A stretch of DNA of 63,472 nucleotides from Ignavibacteria bacterium (GCA_030835025.1 JAUQWS010000100.1:1-63472), one strand, 5' to 3'. Shown: positions 27,386 through 36,900, counted from the stretch's first letter. Notes: a model not told the origin generated them from the sequence alone. A program made the numbers and translations.

Positions 27386-28999
27386 TTATTTTAAATAGCT
27401 GCGTCCTACTGTTTCAGGTAATTGGGATTCAAACAACTTCATATTCTTCAGCAAGTCAGCTTGCTTTAGTTCATCCAACGCGTAAAAGGCTACTATACTG
27501 TCTCCTGCAATCACATTATTTGATATTCTCCATTCACCTGTCTTTAACCATTCAGAAGGCAGAGTTGTGCTGTCACCTTCAGCAAACCACGAATCATAGA
27601 CAATTGCTATATCGGTACTATGCTTCCGGCAAATATCAAGGATGTTATTCACGTCAAAACTACCCTGCCTTCTCATTTTTGAGATCTCAAGATTGCTTAA
27701 TCCCCAAAGGTCAACGCACTTTATATCTGCAAAGTAATTTGATGTACCGATATCATTCAAAGCTACACTTTTACCATTGTAATATTTGCTTAAGAATTGT
27801 CCCATTTGATACTGCTGTTCATAAATATTCGTTGATGCTGTTGGCGTTTTTAGAGTAAGATCTGCTGCAGATATACCGAAATAAACGGAGGGGGCAAATA
27901 CAATAAGGACGATGTATATCCACTTAAAAAAAAGATGCTTATGCATATCCGGAAGCACATATTTAAAGAGAATGAAACCAAATATAATGATACCAAGTCC
28001 AACAAGAAAAGACTGATAACGGTAAGACCATCCCGATTTTGAATAAGCTGCATACAGGATTAGGTTAAATACAAACATCAAAACCATAAAAGAGATCCTA
28101 TACTTAAAGTACTTTTTCAGATAGATTCCATACTTAAAATATACAATCCCATATATCAGCAAACCGATTACTAAAGCAACAACATATTTGACCGGCAAAA
28201 GTATAATAACCAGATGCTCAATAAATGTAAAAAACTCTGATAACGTTGTGATATCCGGAAAACTGCCTTTTAGCAAAAGCGAATTGGGGAAAAATGACCA
28301 GCCATTATTCACTGAAATTAAGCCAAAAACAAAAATCGGTAAAAATGCACATCCAAACACAAGGAATGATTTGAGGAATTTTTTTTGCATCAACAGAAGA
28401 ATTGAAGCAATCCCGGCAAGAAATATTCCCTCATATCTTATGGATGGCAGCATAAAGGATACAACCAGAAGCCACAAAAAATTCCGGCTGCTTTTGTCTT
28501 CGCCTGAAAGTTCTGCAGAGACAAAATAGATGAACAGAAGCGATACCCAGATATGCATCACATGCTCAAGTCCGGTGAACATTAGCGGAACTAATGGGGT
28601 AAACAAGACCAGTGTTAAAAGGATAATCAATGATTCCGGCGGCTTTATCACAAGTTTTCTGAAGATCAGAAATGATGAAACAATGACCAGGGAAGCAAAG
28701 ATAAGGTTCAGGATCATAGGAATATTATCATATATACCGAACAAAAAGTATATTCCTCCAAGCAGAAGCGTCCAAAGTATTGAAGACGAAGATGAAGTGA
28801 AATCGTATTGCGTTACTCCCCATACACCATGGATGGCTAAATTCTTTGCCATGGCCATGTGTATATATGCATCATCGAGTGAATACACATTGTGTCCGCT
28901 ATTATTATAATACGATACTGCCAACAACAGGAAATAAAGAGCGTAAAGGACAAACAAGCTTATGACGAGCGCATAATATTCTCTTAAGAATCCTCTCAT
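27386..28999 (-). CDS. GT-C family membrane glycosyltransferase
   Basis: A 537-residue protein, first gene of the operon. The first periplasmic loop reads NVYSLDDAYIHMAMAKNLAI (35-54), close in form to the SPDDTYIYMQYAKN loop of the gene at 24418. About eleven membrane segments follow, and the C-terminal soluble part contains SVALNDIGTSNYFADIKCVD, also matching the other gene's NDVGAVGYFSGR block. These two are therefore paralogues. Confidence 0.82.
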   Translation of the reverse strand: MRGFLREYYALVISLFVLYALYFLLLAVSYYNNSGHNVYSLDDAYIHMAMAKNLAIHGVWGVTQYDFTSSSSSILWTLLLGGIYFLFGIYDNIPMILNLIFASLVIVSSFLIFRKLVIKPPESLIILLTLVLFTPLVPLMFTGLEHVMHIWVSLLFIYFVSAELSGEDKSSRNFLWLLVVSFMLPSIRYEGIFLAGIASILLLMQKKFLKSFLVFGCAFLPIFVFGLISVNNGWSFFPNSLLLKGSFPDITTLSEFFTFIEHLVIILLPVKYVVALVIGLLIYGIVYFKYGIYLKKYFKYRISFMVLMFVFNLILYAAYSKSGWSYRYQSFLVGLGIIIFGFILFKYVLPDMHKHLFFKWIYIVLIVFAPSVYFGISAADLTLKTPTASTNIYEQQYQMGQFLSKYYNGKSVALNDIGTSNYFADIKCVDLWGLSNLEISKMRRQGSFDVNNILDICRKHSTDIAIVYDSWFAEGDSTTLPSEWLKTGEWRISNNVIAGDSIVAFYALDELKQADLLKNMKLFESQLPETVGRSYLK

Positions 29000-29030
29000 T
29001 ACTGTAAAAATCTCAATTATTTAACTAAAG

Positions 29031-29058
29031 AAAAAGGGTAATCTGACAGATTACCCTT
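29031..29058 (-). terminator. Terminator after the PorZ-like gene
   Basis: AAGGGTAATC and GATTACCCTT pair perfectly over 10 bases around a five-base loop. On the minus strand the stem is followed by a T-rich run, so it ends the 31387-29090 transcript before the glycosyltransferase operon. Confidence 0.85.
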
Positions 29059-29089
29059 ACATTCATTTTCATCGTTTTTAATAGACCAA

Positions 29090-31387
29090 TTATCTTCTAA
29101 CAACTGCAACTTTGCCCGTGCAGACCTGGCTGGCATCTTCGTTGAAGCCCGCTATAATATAGATGCCGCTGGAAACATAATTACCGTAAAGGTCCTTACC
29201 GTCCCACTCTGCTATTCTGCCTCCGGGTGTTTCGAACTCAGCAACAAGTGCACCGCTGATTGTAAGAATTTTTACTGTGGATTCAGAAACCAACCCGTCT
29301 ATCTTGAGCTTCGTACTTGCAGGGACGACAAACGGATTCGGGCCGACAGTTATCTTATCACACTCTGCCAGTGGCTGCACAGCAATTGTATTGAATGCTG
29401 CAAGCCCTTTTTCGGTTCCAAAATATGCTACACCAGTCTGCGGAGAAACAACTATACTGAGTATCTTGTTGGATGGAAGCGGTGAATTCTGAGTAGTATA
29501 TCTTGCGAGCAAAGTTGAACCATCGGGCGAAACATACAGCAAACCGTTAGAGAGAGTCCCTATCCATTTATTGTTAAGAGCATCAACAGCCACAAACTGC
29601 ACATTTTCAGTAAGTGGAGTGCTAATGCCATTTTCTATAATTCTCATCTTTTCACGAAACGGAATAGTTCCCGGATTATTTATGACCTGCGAAGGGTCTC
29701 TGATCACTGAAATTCCGTTATCTGTTCCTATCCACACTTCTCCGTTCTTGTCTGTCACAACATGATATACTGTAGTAATATCAGCTCCAAGCTGAGCAGC
29801 TCCGATTATCAATCCGTTCGGGCTTGTATTTTCATTATAATAAACAATTCCTCTCGGCTGCCCCGGAAGGTCCGATGGGAATGTCATCCACTTTGTATTA
29901 TAATTATCAATAGCCATAAATATCATAGTTGTTGCGGATGGATTCGAAGGCACCTGAAAGCTCACACAGGGTTGGGGACTGAATTTCATGATAGGGGTTG
30001 GTGAAGCCCGGTTAATCAGCCACAAATTTCCTGAATTATCTTCCCCCATTCCTTCGACAAGCGTAAAATTACCGTCAAGAGGAATCAAACACGAATTCTG
30101 ATTATTGAAAAGGAACAAACTATCGCCATTGATCTGAAGAAGCCCGGAGCCGTACCCCCCTGCCCAGACTGTTGAAGAATATCTTGATGCATAAATATGC
30201 CTGTAGTCATTGCCAACCATCCAGGGATATTGTTCTGTTGTGTAATTTTTCCATGAATTCAGGTCATATCTGTAAACCCCGGCATTAAGCCCCCCGGAAA
30301 CAGCCCAGACATTGCCTGAATTATCAACTACCACATCCTGAAATACGTTTGAACCTGGTCCGTTCGGCGAAATGAAATTGCTGGTGTTGTTCCTGAAAAG
30401 ATTAACACCGTGGCTTACTGTTCCCAACAGGAGGTCACCGGATGAATTAACTTCAATCGAATTTACTTCATTTCCTGCCATAACAAGTTCGGCATTATTC
30501 ATATTGCCCTGGTTGACCTTAAAAACCCTGTAATTACCTCTAAACTCGCCGTAATTGGTATAAGTTGAAAAATACAGAACACCGTTAGAAACTGCCATCC
30601 TGTATACAGGATCAACCAGCGGCACTCCGTTGTACATAGGTTCGTAATTAGTCAGCACTCCATTTTGGTATGAAACAATTCCGCTATCAGAACCGATCAA
30701 TACTCTGGAGTTAAAAAATGCAATGCAGTTTGTCAGGTTTGCTTTGAGTACCGAACTGTTCTTAACAAAATTCCTCCAGCTGGTTTGAATCGGCAGACTG
30801 CTGTTGATATTCGCATAAGCTATTCCGTTCTTGGTTGCAGCCCAAATTGTATCATTAACTACAAACACGTCATTAACGGGTGATTTGATCGGGAGGTTAG
30901 GCCCAAGAAATACATATGGCTGATCAATAAACTGGAACTGCCCGATACTGAAACGGACTATGCAGAATTCAGTTGCAAAGAACATCTGGTTGTTATATTC
31001 ATAAAAGGCATTTATTCTTTTTGACGGCTCTGTTGAAGACCTGATATCGGTTATCTGGCGCCAGGAATTTTCAGCCGGGTTCAAAACGCTGATTGAACCG
31101 TCAAATGCACCCGCCCAGATTGTCCCGTTGTTTCCTATTGCTATAGAAGTAAGCTCGTTTGAAAGCAGCCCATCAAGTGATGTATACTTTGATATATTCT
31201 GAAGGTTTCCCTGATCAAAGGTAAACAGTCCCCCTGTGGTTGCCGCCCAGACCGAATTTCCGGATGATGCAACTCCTTTGACTTCCCTGAATGAAGTGAA
31301 TATTTTCCATCCCGAAGTGTTCACCTGTGAGTGTACAAGGTTCACAGAAAATATGAAAAGCATTATTGAAATGATTTTTCTATGCAT
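29090..31387 (-). CDS. Two-component-regulator-type beta-propeller protein, PorZ-like
   Basis: A 765-residue secreted protein with a signal peptide (residues 1-20). Repeated blades contain the reg_prop pattern W-x-A-T-x-x-G-l (VWAATTGGLFTFDQG, IWAATKNGIAYANI, VWIGTDNGISVIRD, KWIGTLSNGLLYVS, AYFGTEKGLAAF). The C-terminus (KITVGPNPFVVPASTKLKI, then ILTISGALVAEF, then WDGKDLYGNYVSSGIYIIAG) is a T9SS-type beta-sandwich without the NYPNPFNP motif. The architecture (two propellers plus CTD-like domain) is that of PorZ, the surface part of the T9SS attachment complex. The family assignment is inference from layout. Confidence 0.8.
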   Translation of the reverse strand: MHRKIISIMLFIFSVNLVHSQVNTSGWKIFTSFREVKGVASSGNSVWAATTGGLFTFDQGNLQNISKYTSLDGLLSNELTSIAIGNNGTIWAGAFDGSISVLNPAENSWRQITDIRSSTEPSKRINAFYEYNNQMFFATEFCIVRFSIGQFQFIDQPYVFLGPNLPIKSPVNDVFVVNDTIWAATKNGIAYANINSSLPIQTSWRNFVKNSSVLKANLTNCIAFFNSRVLIGSDSGIVSYQNGVLTNYEPMYNGVPLVDPVYRMAVSNGVLYFSTYTNYGEFRGNYRVFKVNQGNMNNAELVMAGNEVNSIEVNSSGDLLLGTVSHGVNLFRNNTSNFISPNGPGSNVFQDVVVDNSGNVWAVSGGLNAGVYRYDLNSWKNYTTEQYPWMVGNDYRHIYASRYSSTVWAGGYGSGLLQINGDSLFLFNNQNSCLIPLDGNFTLVEGMGEDNSGNLWLINRASPTPIMKFSPQPCVSFQVPSNPSATTMIFMAIDNYNTKWMTFPSDLPGQPRGIVYYNENTSPNGLIIGAAQLGADITTVYHVVTDKNGEVWIGTDNGISVIRDPSQVINNPGTIPFREKMRIIENGISTPLTENVQFVAVDALNNKWIGTLSNGLLYVSPDGSTLLARYTTQNSPLPSNKILSIVVSPQTGVAYFGTEKGLAAFNTIAVQPLAECDKITVGPNPFVVPASTKLKIDGLVSESTVKILTISGALVAEFETPGGRIAEWDGKDLYGNYVSSGIYIIAGFNEDASQVCTGKVAVVRR

Positions 31388-31477
31388 CTTATCTTTTTGT
31401 TAGTTCAAAAAAGCGTAGAGGTTTATCTATAGTTAACGGGATTGGTTATGGTTGAAGTAAAATTGATATTTTTTGAA

Positions 31478-31813
31478 TTATCCAAGCAATCCATCCAGCG
31501 CTTCTTCAAGCTCTGACTTTGTGTGCATATCATTTTGTGAGGCCGTGACATAAATTCCTTTTTCGTAGACTTTTCTTGCTTCCTGTTCGCTGCCGAGCTG
31601 CTCATAGACTTTGCCCAACTGGTAATATGTTGCCGGATAATTCGGGTCAAGTACCCGTAATTCCTCAAAAATCTCTCTGGCATCTTCAAGCCGGGCAGCA
31701 GATACATATTCCAGACCAAGTGCATATCTTGCAAATGAATCCTGCGGGTCATTATCAAGCATTTGCTTTAAATTCTCTATTCTGGAGCTATCCACTTGAA
31801 CTAATTTAAGCAA
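31478..31813 (-). CDS. Small TPR-repeat protein
   Basis: About 111 residues with two to three tetratricopeptide units (DSFARYALGLEYVSAARLED, then PATYYQLGKVYEQLGSEQEA) and a helical end. Such proteins are protein-interaction adaptors; the partner is unknown. The start is uncertain: a TTG at 31813, or a GTG at 31795 that leaves the more usual short N-terminus. No strong ribosome binding site marks either. Confidence 0.78.
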   Translation of the reverse strand: MLKLVQVDSSRIENLKQMLDNDPQDSFARYALGLEYVSAARLEDAREIFEELRVLDPNYPATYYQLGKVYEQLGSEQEARKVYEKGIYVTASQNDMHTKSELEEALDGLLG

Positions 31814-31916
31814 CTTAAATCAAAAATAATACTAAAAAAAGTGAGAAAATCTTCATTTTTCGTCGCAGGAGGCAGCTTGTATTCATTAATAATCTGTCAT
31901 TTCAATGCATAGTCCT

Positions 31917-32201
31917 TCAAAGCGGGATATGCTCAAGGTCACCCGCAATATCTATGTCAATCTGGGTCACTCCGCCTGCTGAGTGTGTTGAGAATGAAAC
32001 CTCAACCTCTTTGAATTTCATAAGTACATAATCCGGATGGTGGTTCCTCCTCTGGCAAAAACCCCCAACAGAAGCAACAAATCCCATTGTTGCGGGATAA
32101 TTCTTCGTCTTGAACGTTTTTTTTATAGAGCCGTTTTCGTAGTGCCAACCTTTAAGACCTTTGAGGGCCTCAAGGATCTGAGATGCAGTGAGCTTTTCCA
32201 C
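31917..32201 (-). CDS. 4a-hydroxytetrahydrobiopterin dehydratase (pterin carbinolamine dehydratase)
   Basis: A 94-residue PCD/DCoH-like protein that dehydrates 4a-hydroxytetrahydropterin to recycle the cofactor of aromatic amino acid hydroxylases. The active-site signature is complete: NHHPDYVLMKFKEVEVSFST followed by HSAGGVTQIDIDIA. No phenylalanine hydroxylase is adjacent. Confidence 0.93.
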   Translation of the reverse strand: MEKLTASQILEALKGLKGWHYENGSIKKTFKTKNYPATMGFVASVGGFCQRRNHHPDYVLMKFKEVEVSFSTHSAGGVTQIDIDIAGDLEHIPL

Positions 32202-32240
32202 CTCTCAATTTACAATATGCATACCAATAATGAAACTAAA

Positions 32241-32272
32241 AAAAGCGGGCTCAAAAAGCCCGCTATTTTTTG
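32241..32272 (-). terminator. Terminator after the hydrolase at 32311
   Basis: AGCGGGC and GCCCGCT form a 7-bp stem flanked by A-runs on the left and T-runs on the right, so it can stop transcription from either side. It separates the hydrolase from the pterin dehydratase gene. Confidence 0.85.
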
Positions 32273-32310
32273 AAATGTGAAGATCAAATTCAAAAGTAGT
32301 AGATTTTCAG

Positions 32311-34281
32311 CTACTTGACGAGGATCATCCTCTTTGTATCGGTAAAGCTCCCTGCGGTCAATTTATAGAAATATACCCCGCTTGAAAGATTCGTTCCGTC
32401 AAATGCAACACTATATTTCCCTGCATTACGTAAATCGTTTACAATCGTTTTTACTTCCCTGCCAAGCATATCGTATATCTTCAGGCTCACAAGCATTTTA
32501 GAGGGAACTTCAAAGCTTATCATAGTCAATGGGTTAAACGGATTCGGATAATTCTGCATCAACGTGAATGTGTAAGGATTCTGGGTTCCGTTCAGTTCAT
32601 CTGCCTCTGAGCCCGCGTTTACCACCGGCAGATCTATGTAGGACTTATTGTTGAGATAGATATAATTGTATCCATTATTCAATACCGGAAGCACAAACGG
32701 GTTAGTTCCAAGGAACCACTGATCATCAGGTGCAGTATCAAGGTTCGTCAGCTTTATCCTGATTCTATTGCCCTTTTTGAAAATGTGCGCATGCGCCTGC
32801 CCTTCAAAGTTCTTTACTCTCCTTGAGCTTGTACTGTAATTCCTGTCTGTATAATTTATCCTGTTAACAAGCTTCTCTTTACCGCTTGGCAAAACCTCGT
32901 AAACCTGAAAATTATACTGTGTGAACTGGCTTGCAGTTGAAAGATAATCGAGATTTATCTTAGGTGTGCCAAGCCACTTAAGATTGTTTATCAGTACGGG
33001 CGTAGTGAAGTTAATGCTCCTCTTTTTGAATTTACCATTGAATGTTGTTCCCGTGAACTCTTCATTCACAGCTTCTTCCATCGTCAATCCGCCGGATACC
33101 TGGTTCCTTACACTTGTGCGGGTATTGTTATTGCTGTTGGCAGTTGCAGTAAGCCTGTTGTTTGTATTGAAGTAGTACCTCTTGTTTGTAGTCATCTGGT
33201 TGAACGGAACCGCTGAGCTATCGTGAGTGAAGCTCCAGTATGTACCGTTCTCGGGAAAATTGGAATATGCAAAATCATAATCTGCCATGGGCAGCTTTGA
33301 ACCCTGCACATTGAATAGCCAGTAGAAGAACCAGTCATTGAAGAACTGCATATGCCATGTATCTTCAGTTGGAGAGTGATCCCCTCCATGTCCCTGAACA
33401 GCACCAAGATAAAGATGGAATATTGACTTTGTATTCAGTGAAGCCGCGTTTATTATTCCTGAAGCATTGAAGAACTTATCCTGCCATGAACCTTCCATGA
33501 TAAGCGGCACCGTATTGTTCGGAACATTTGCCATAAAGTCCCTGCCGATCGGAAGCCAGTATGCAAGGCTATCCCAATACTGTTTATTATTCGCATAGAT
33601 CCAGTCGCTCATTCTCTCAACCTGCGGAGTATATCTGGCGGTATCGGGAGTGTATTCAACCGTCCACAGCAATGTCATTTTTATAGAACCGTTCTCTATC
33701 CAGTTTGATGCAAAGTTTGGGGGTGCAAGTGCTGAAATAATAGTTCTGACATTCATTCCCAAAGTGGAAGCATGATACGGAATGAGTCCGCCCTGGGAGC
33801 CGCCCATCACAAGTATATTGTTTGGATTTATCCCACCTGCAACATCCAGCTTCACAAAATTAATGAACTCTATCATATCCTGCGCTTCAACGCTTGAGAT
33901 CAAATTAGAGAGTCCTCCGGAGTTTCCCTGTCCTCTCATGCTGAATGTTGTTGTGTAATAGCCATACTCTGCCTGCGCCTTTGCAAAGCCAGCCAGTGTT
34001 TCTTTATTATCGCCGTAACCATGGACAAAAACCACCGTTGGCCAGCCACCTGCCGGTGGTGTACCTGCTGGAATGAACTTTAAAGCATCAATAACAGTAC
34101 CATCGCTCATAGTAACTTTGAAATCAACTCTAGTTACTTCAGCCAGAGGTGCATTTCGGTAATTTGGAAGTAATTTAAGGTATTGGTAGTTATCCCTTGC
34201 CCTTTTCTGCTGACTATATGTGCCTTGTACACTATATAATAGAGAAAAAAATGCCAAAACAATCAATATAGCACGCTTCAT
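32311..34281 (-). CDS. T9SS-secreted CocE/S15-type alpha/beta hydrolase
   Basis: About 656 residues. A signal peptide is followed by an alpha/beta-hydrolase fold: VVFVHGYGDNKETL, MRGQGNSGGL, the nucleophile elbow GGSQGG, and the histidine region GHGGDHSP. A jelly-roll X-Pro-peptidase-like C domain follows (KSINFTTPVLINNLKWLGTP), then a T9SS tag (QNYPNPFNP, ending KRMILVK). Members cleave acyl esters or X-Pro peptides; the substrate is unknown. I chose the ATG at 34281, not the TTG at 34302. It closely resembles the gene at 34691-36721 but lacks the shared promoter-leader module. Confidence 0.88.
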   Translation of the reverse strand: MKRAILIVLAFFSLLYSVQGTYSQQKRARDNYQYLKLLPNYRNAPLAEVTRVDFKVTMSDGTVIDALKFIPAGTPPAGGWPTVVFVHGYGDNKETLAGFAKAQAEYGYYTTTFSMRGQGNSGGLSNLISSVEAQDMIEFINFVKLDVAGGINPNNILVMGGSQGGLIPYHASTLGMNVRTIISALAPPNFASNWIENGSIKMTLLWTVEYTPDTARYTPQVERMSDWIYANNKQYWDSLAYWLPIGRDFMANVPNNTVPLIMEGSWQDKFFNASGIINAASLNTKSIFHLYLGAVQGHGGDHSPTEDTWHMQFFNDWFFYWLFNVQGSKLPMADYDFAYSNFPENGTYWSFTHDSSAVPFNQMTTNKRYYFNTNNRLTATANSNNNTRTSVRNQVSGGLTMEEAVNEEFTGTTFNGKFKKRSINFTTPVLINNLKWLGTPKINLDYLSTASQFTQYNFQVYEVLPSGKEKLVNRINYTDRNYSTSSRRVKNFEGQAHAHIFKKGNRIRIKLTNLDTAPDDQWFLGTNPFVLPVLNNGYNYIYLNNKSYIDLPVVNAGSEADELNGTQNPYTFTLMQNYPNPFNPLTMISFEVPSKMLVSLKIYDMLGREVKTIVNDLRNAGKYSVAFDGTNLSSGVYFYKLTAGSFTDTKRMILVK

Positions 34282-34475
34282 TGAAGTATTCCCTGCTTTC
34301 AATTTTATTATTGAATAAAATTACTAATTATGCCGTTTTTATACAATCCAAATAATACTTTTGAGCATCCTGAATTACCTAAATCATAAAAGTGCGCTTC
34401 CTCACCAATCAACTAAGATAAGCCTGAAAGTTATAACGGGAGGTCAATTGTGATCTCTTCAGCAATTCAAGATGA

Positions 34476-34562
34476 CTATCTGCTTTTGCGGTACATGAAA
34501 CCCTGGATGATAAATGGTACCAGCAGTAAAACAAATATCGCCGGTAATATTAATAGTGACAT
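34476..34562 (-). CDS. 28-aa single-span membrane microprotein, family copy 3
   Basis: An open reading frame of 28 codons plus stop, preceded by AGGAAGGA ten bases before the ATG. It is hydrophobic from residues 3 to 19, with VPF at 15-17, Gly21 and the basic end YRKSR. It shares exact length and A8, P16, F17, G21, S27 with the frames at 37073 and 38376. It follows the 676-aa hydrolase by 128 bases. Too short for standard gene finders. A type I toxin-like, chaperone-like or secretion-associated peptide would fit; none is shown. Confidence 0.75.
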   Translation of the reverse strand: MSLLILPAIFVLLLVPFIIQGFMYRKSR

Positions 34563-34611
34563 CGAATAATCTTCCTTCCTATTTAAATTCTCATTTCTCT
34601 CCTGGATACTC

Positions 34612-34659
34612 AATAAGAGCAGGGTCATATCCCCACTTTAGCTAAGCCCTGCCCTTATT
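34612..34659 (-). terminator. Long stem-loop between hydrolase and microprotein copy 3
   Basis: AATAAGAGCAGGG and CCCTGCCCTTATT pair over 13 positions (one G-U in the minus-strand RNA) around a 22-base loop. On the plus strand it ends in TTTTTTT; on the minus strand it has no good T-run. It could attenuate read-through from the hydrolase into the microprotein, or mark a processing site. Confidence 0.6.
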
Positions 34660-34690
34660 TTTTTGAGTGTAAAGAATCTCCTGATAATAA

Positions 34691-36721
34691 TTATCTAACC
34701 AACATCATTTTTCTGATCTCGCTGAAGCTGCCGGCGTTAATTCTGTAAAAATAAACGCCGCTTGAAAGATTCCGAGCATCAAATGTAACATTGTATGAAC
34801 CGGGGTTTTGGATATTGTTTACAAGCGTTTGAACTTCTTTGCCAAGAATATCAAACACTTTTATTTCAACTTTCTGTGCCTCTGCAATTGAGTACTCTAT
34901 AATAGTATTCGGATTGAAAGGATTGGGATAATTCTGCTTCAAGTTGTATGTATACGGCACTGTTTCTTCACTGCTGTTATCCTGCTCAAATGCCAGCTCA
35001 AACTTGCTGCCAACATTAGAAATAATAGGAAGCTGAACATATGAATTGGAGCTGAGATATACCGTATGATCGCCGTTTCTCATAGTTGGCAGTACAAACG
35101 GATTTGTTCCGAAGAATTCCGTATCGGTATGTGCTTTATCCAGATTCGTAATAATGATAAGTATTTTGCTGCCTGCCTTGAAGATATGTGAATGCGCCTG
35201 TCCGCGAAATGTAACCTGGCGCCTTGTATTCCTTGAATAATTCCTGTCTGTGAAGTTTGCGCGGTTAACAAATCTTCTTTCGCCGCTTGGCAAAACTTCA
35301 TAGATCTGATAATTGAACTGGCATGATCCTGAAGCTGCAGATTTGTAATCAAGCCTGACGATCGGGGTTCCTGTCCATTCCAAGTTTGTTGTCAGCGTAC
35401 TTGTTGTGAACTTAACAGAGTCTTTTTTGAACTTTGCCTCGAAATTTGAGCCCGTGAACTCTTCGTTCACAGCCTGCTGCAAAGTGTAGCCGCTTGTTAT
35501 TCTGTTCTTAAGCACTACTGTATTGCTTCCCGACTGAACCGTAGTTTTCAAAACACCATTCTTGTTAAGATAAAGCTTGAGCGGAGTTGAAGCATTCCTT
35601 AACAGTGTTGCTGAACTATCGTGTGTGAAAGTAAAATACCGGTTTTCAACTACAGGAAGCTGAGTTGATGCATACTGGTATTTTGCCTGGTCAAGAATCG
35701 GAGTCCTTATATTCCACAGCCATTCAAAGAACCAGTTATTAAACCAGTTCATATGCCATACATCTTCAGTATATGAAACATCGCTGCCGTGGCCTCGAAC
35801 TGCTCCAAGATATGATGACATAGGTGCATTGGTGATCTTATCTATGTGCTGCATCCATCCGTCTGCATTGAAGAACTTATCCTGCCATGCAGCTTCCACC
35901 AGAACCGGGACTGTAATATTCTGAAGACCGTTGATAAAATCCCTGTCTCTAGGGAGCCAGTAATTGAGGCTATCCCAATACTGCTTTGAATCAGCGTAGA
36001 TCCAATCACTCATTCTGCTGACCTGCCCGTTATAGCGGGCTGTATCCGGTGTGTACTCAACTGTCCATAACAATGTCATTTTAGCGCATCCGTTCTCGAT
36101 CCAGCTGGAAGCAAAATCTGGCGGAGCTACGGAATTAATGATTGCCGCAACCTGCATTCCCCTGGATGCTGCGATCATCGGAACTGCACCGCCTTGTGAG
36201 CCGCCCATTATGAGAATCTTTGAAGGACCTGAACCGTTCACTGAATCAGCTTTGACCCAGTTTACTATCTCTATCAAGTCATCAGCCTCAAGAGTGCTGA
36301 TCAGGTTAGAAAGGCCGCCTGATAAGCCCTGGCCCCTTACACTGAACGTCATTGTATAATAACCGTATTCAGCCTGTGCACGGCAGAACTCCGCCAAGGT
36401 TTCCTTATGATCTCCGTAACCGTGATGCATTATCACAGTTGGCCAGCCGCCAACCGGGGCAGCGTCCAGCGGTACATACTTCAGACAATCAATAATTACA
36501 CCATCTCTCATTGTTATGGTGAAATCTGTGCGCTGAACAGTAAACGGGTTATCGTATTGCAATGGAAGCAGATGTGAGGGTGTCCATGAATTGAGGTTCT
36601 TTGGCTTGCTCATATACCTCTGCTGTGAGCTTAAATCGCCGGCTTGAGCAAATAAAAAAAGAAGCATTGAAAACATCAATATCAATTGCTTCAGCTTGTT
36701 CTTGGGATCCATAGCACTCAT
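34691..36721 (-). CDS. T9SS-secreted CocE/S15-type hydrolase, cargo of unit A
   Basis: A 676-residue paralogue of the gene at 32311: VIMHHGYGDHKETLAEF, SVRGQGLSGGLSNL, nucleophile elbow GGSQGG, GHGSDVSYTEDVWHM, jelly-roll domain, and T9SS tag (QNYPNPFNP, ending KMMLVR). Its N-terminus differs from that paralogue and instead aligns without gaps to the signal peptides of the genes at 37236 and 38496 (conserved M1, A3, N8, K11, S18, L20, L21, F22, L23). The shared promoter and structured leader lie upstream. Microprotein copy 3 follows. Confidence 0.9.
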   Translation of the reverse strand: MSAMDPKNKLKQLILMFSMLLFLFAQAGDLSSQQRYMSKPKNLNSWTPSHLLPLQYDNPFTVQRTDFTITMRDGVIIDCLKYVPLDAAPVGGWPTVIMHHGYGDHKETLAEFCRAQAEYGYYTMTFSVRGQGLSGGLSNLISTLEADDLIEIVNWVKADSVNGSGPSKILIMGGSQGGAVPMIAASRGMQVAAIINSVAPPDFASSWIENGCAKMTLLWTVEYTPDTARYNGQVSRMSDWIYADSKQYWDSLNYWLPRDRDFINGLQNITVPVLVEAAWQDKFFNADGWMQHIDKITNAPMSSYLGAVRGHGSDVSYTEDVWHMNWFNNWFFEWLWNIRTPILDQAKYQYASTQLPVVENRYFTFTHDSSATLLRNASTPLKLYLNKNGVLKTTVQSGSNTVVLKNRITSGYTLQQAVNEEFTGSNFEAKFKKDSVKFTTSTLTTNLEWTGTPIVRLDYKSAASGSCQFNYQIYEVLPSGERRFVNRANFTDRNYSRNTRRQVTFRGQAHSHIFKAGSKILIIITNLDKAHTDTEFFGTNPFVLPTMRNGDHTVYLSSNSYVQLPIISNVGSKFELAFEQDNSSEETVPYTYNLKQNYPNPFNPNTIIEYSIAEAQKVEIKVFDILGKEVQTLVNNIQNPGSYNVTFDARNLSSGVYFYRINAGSFSEIRKMMLVR

Positions 36722-36900
36722 CTTAAAAAGATGTCCTTTCTGAAAAGATTTAAGTTAACAGTAAAAAAATCTTTTCTGCTATAGTATTCCCTACGTAACT
36801 ATTGATACAAAGATAGCCTTTCATGGCACCCTAAAACAATCGTTAATAGCTGTAAATATGAAATTACACTCAAAACCGAACTGTTCATCTTTTCACTGTA
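36719..36900 (-). promoter_or_regulatory. Unit A promoter and structured 5' leader
   Basis: Minus-strand order: TACAGTGA (36900-36893), GTGTAATT (36869-36862), TTG (36839-36837), 21 bases, TATCTTTG (36815-36808), the block GGGAATAC...TAGCAG (36793-36776), a 10-bp stem GAAAAGATTT/AAATCTTTTC (36742-36776), AAAGGA, and a hairpin CATCTT-loop-AAGATG (36719-36733) that pairs the start codon. Distances of the three upstream boxes from the minus-7 element are 78, 47 and 22 bases, identical in units B and C. Confidence 0.82.

Noticed and set aside
31423-31758. Overlapping minus-strand frame in the TPR gene
   Set aside because: It is a shadow of the TPR frame; only the frame at 31478-31813 shows repeat structure.
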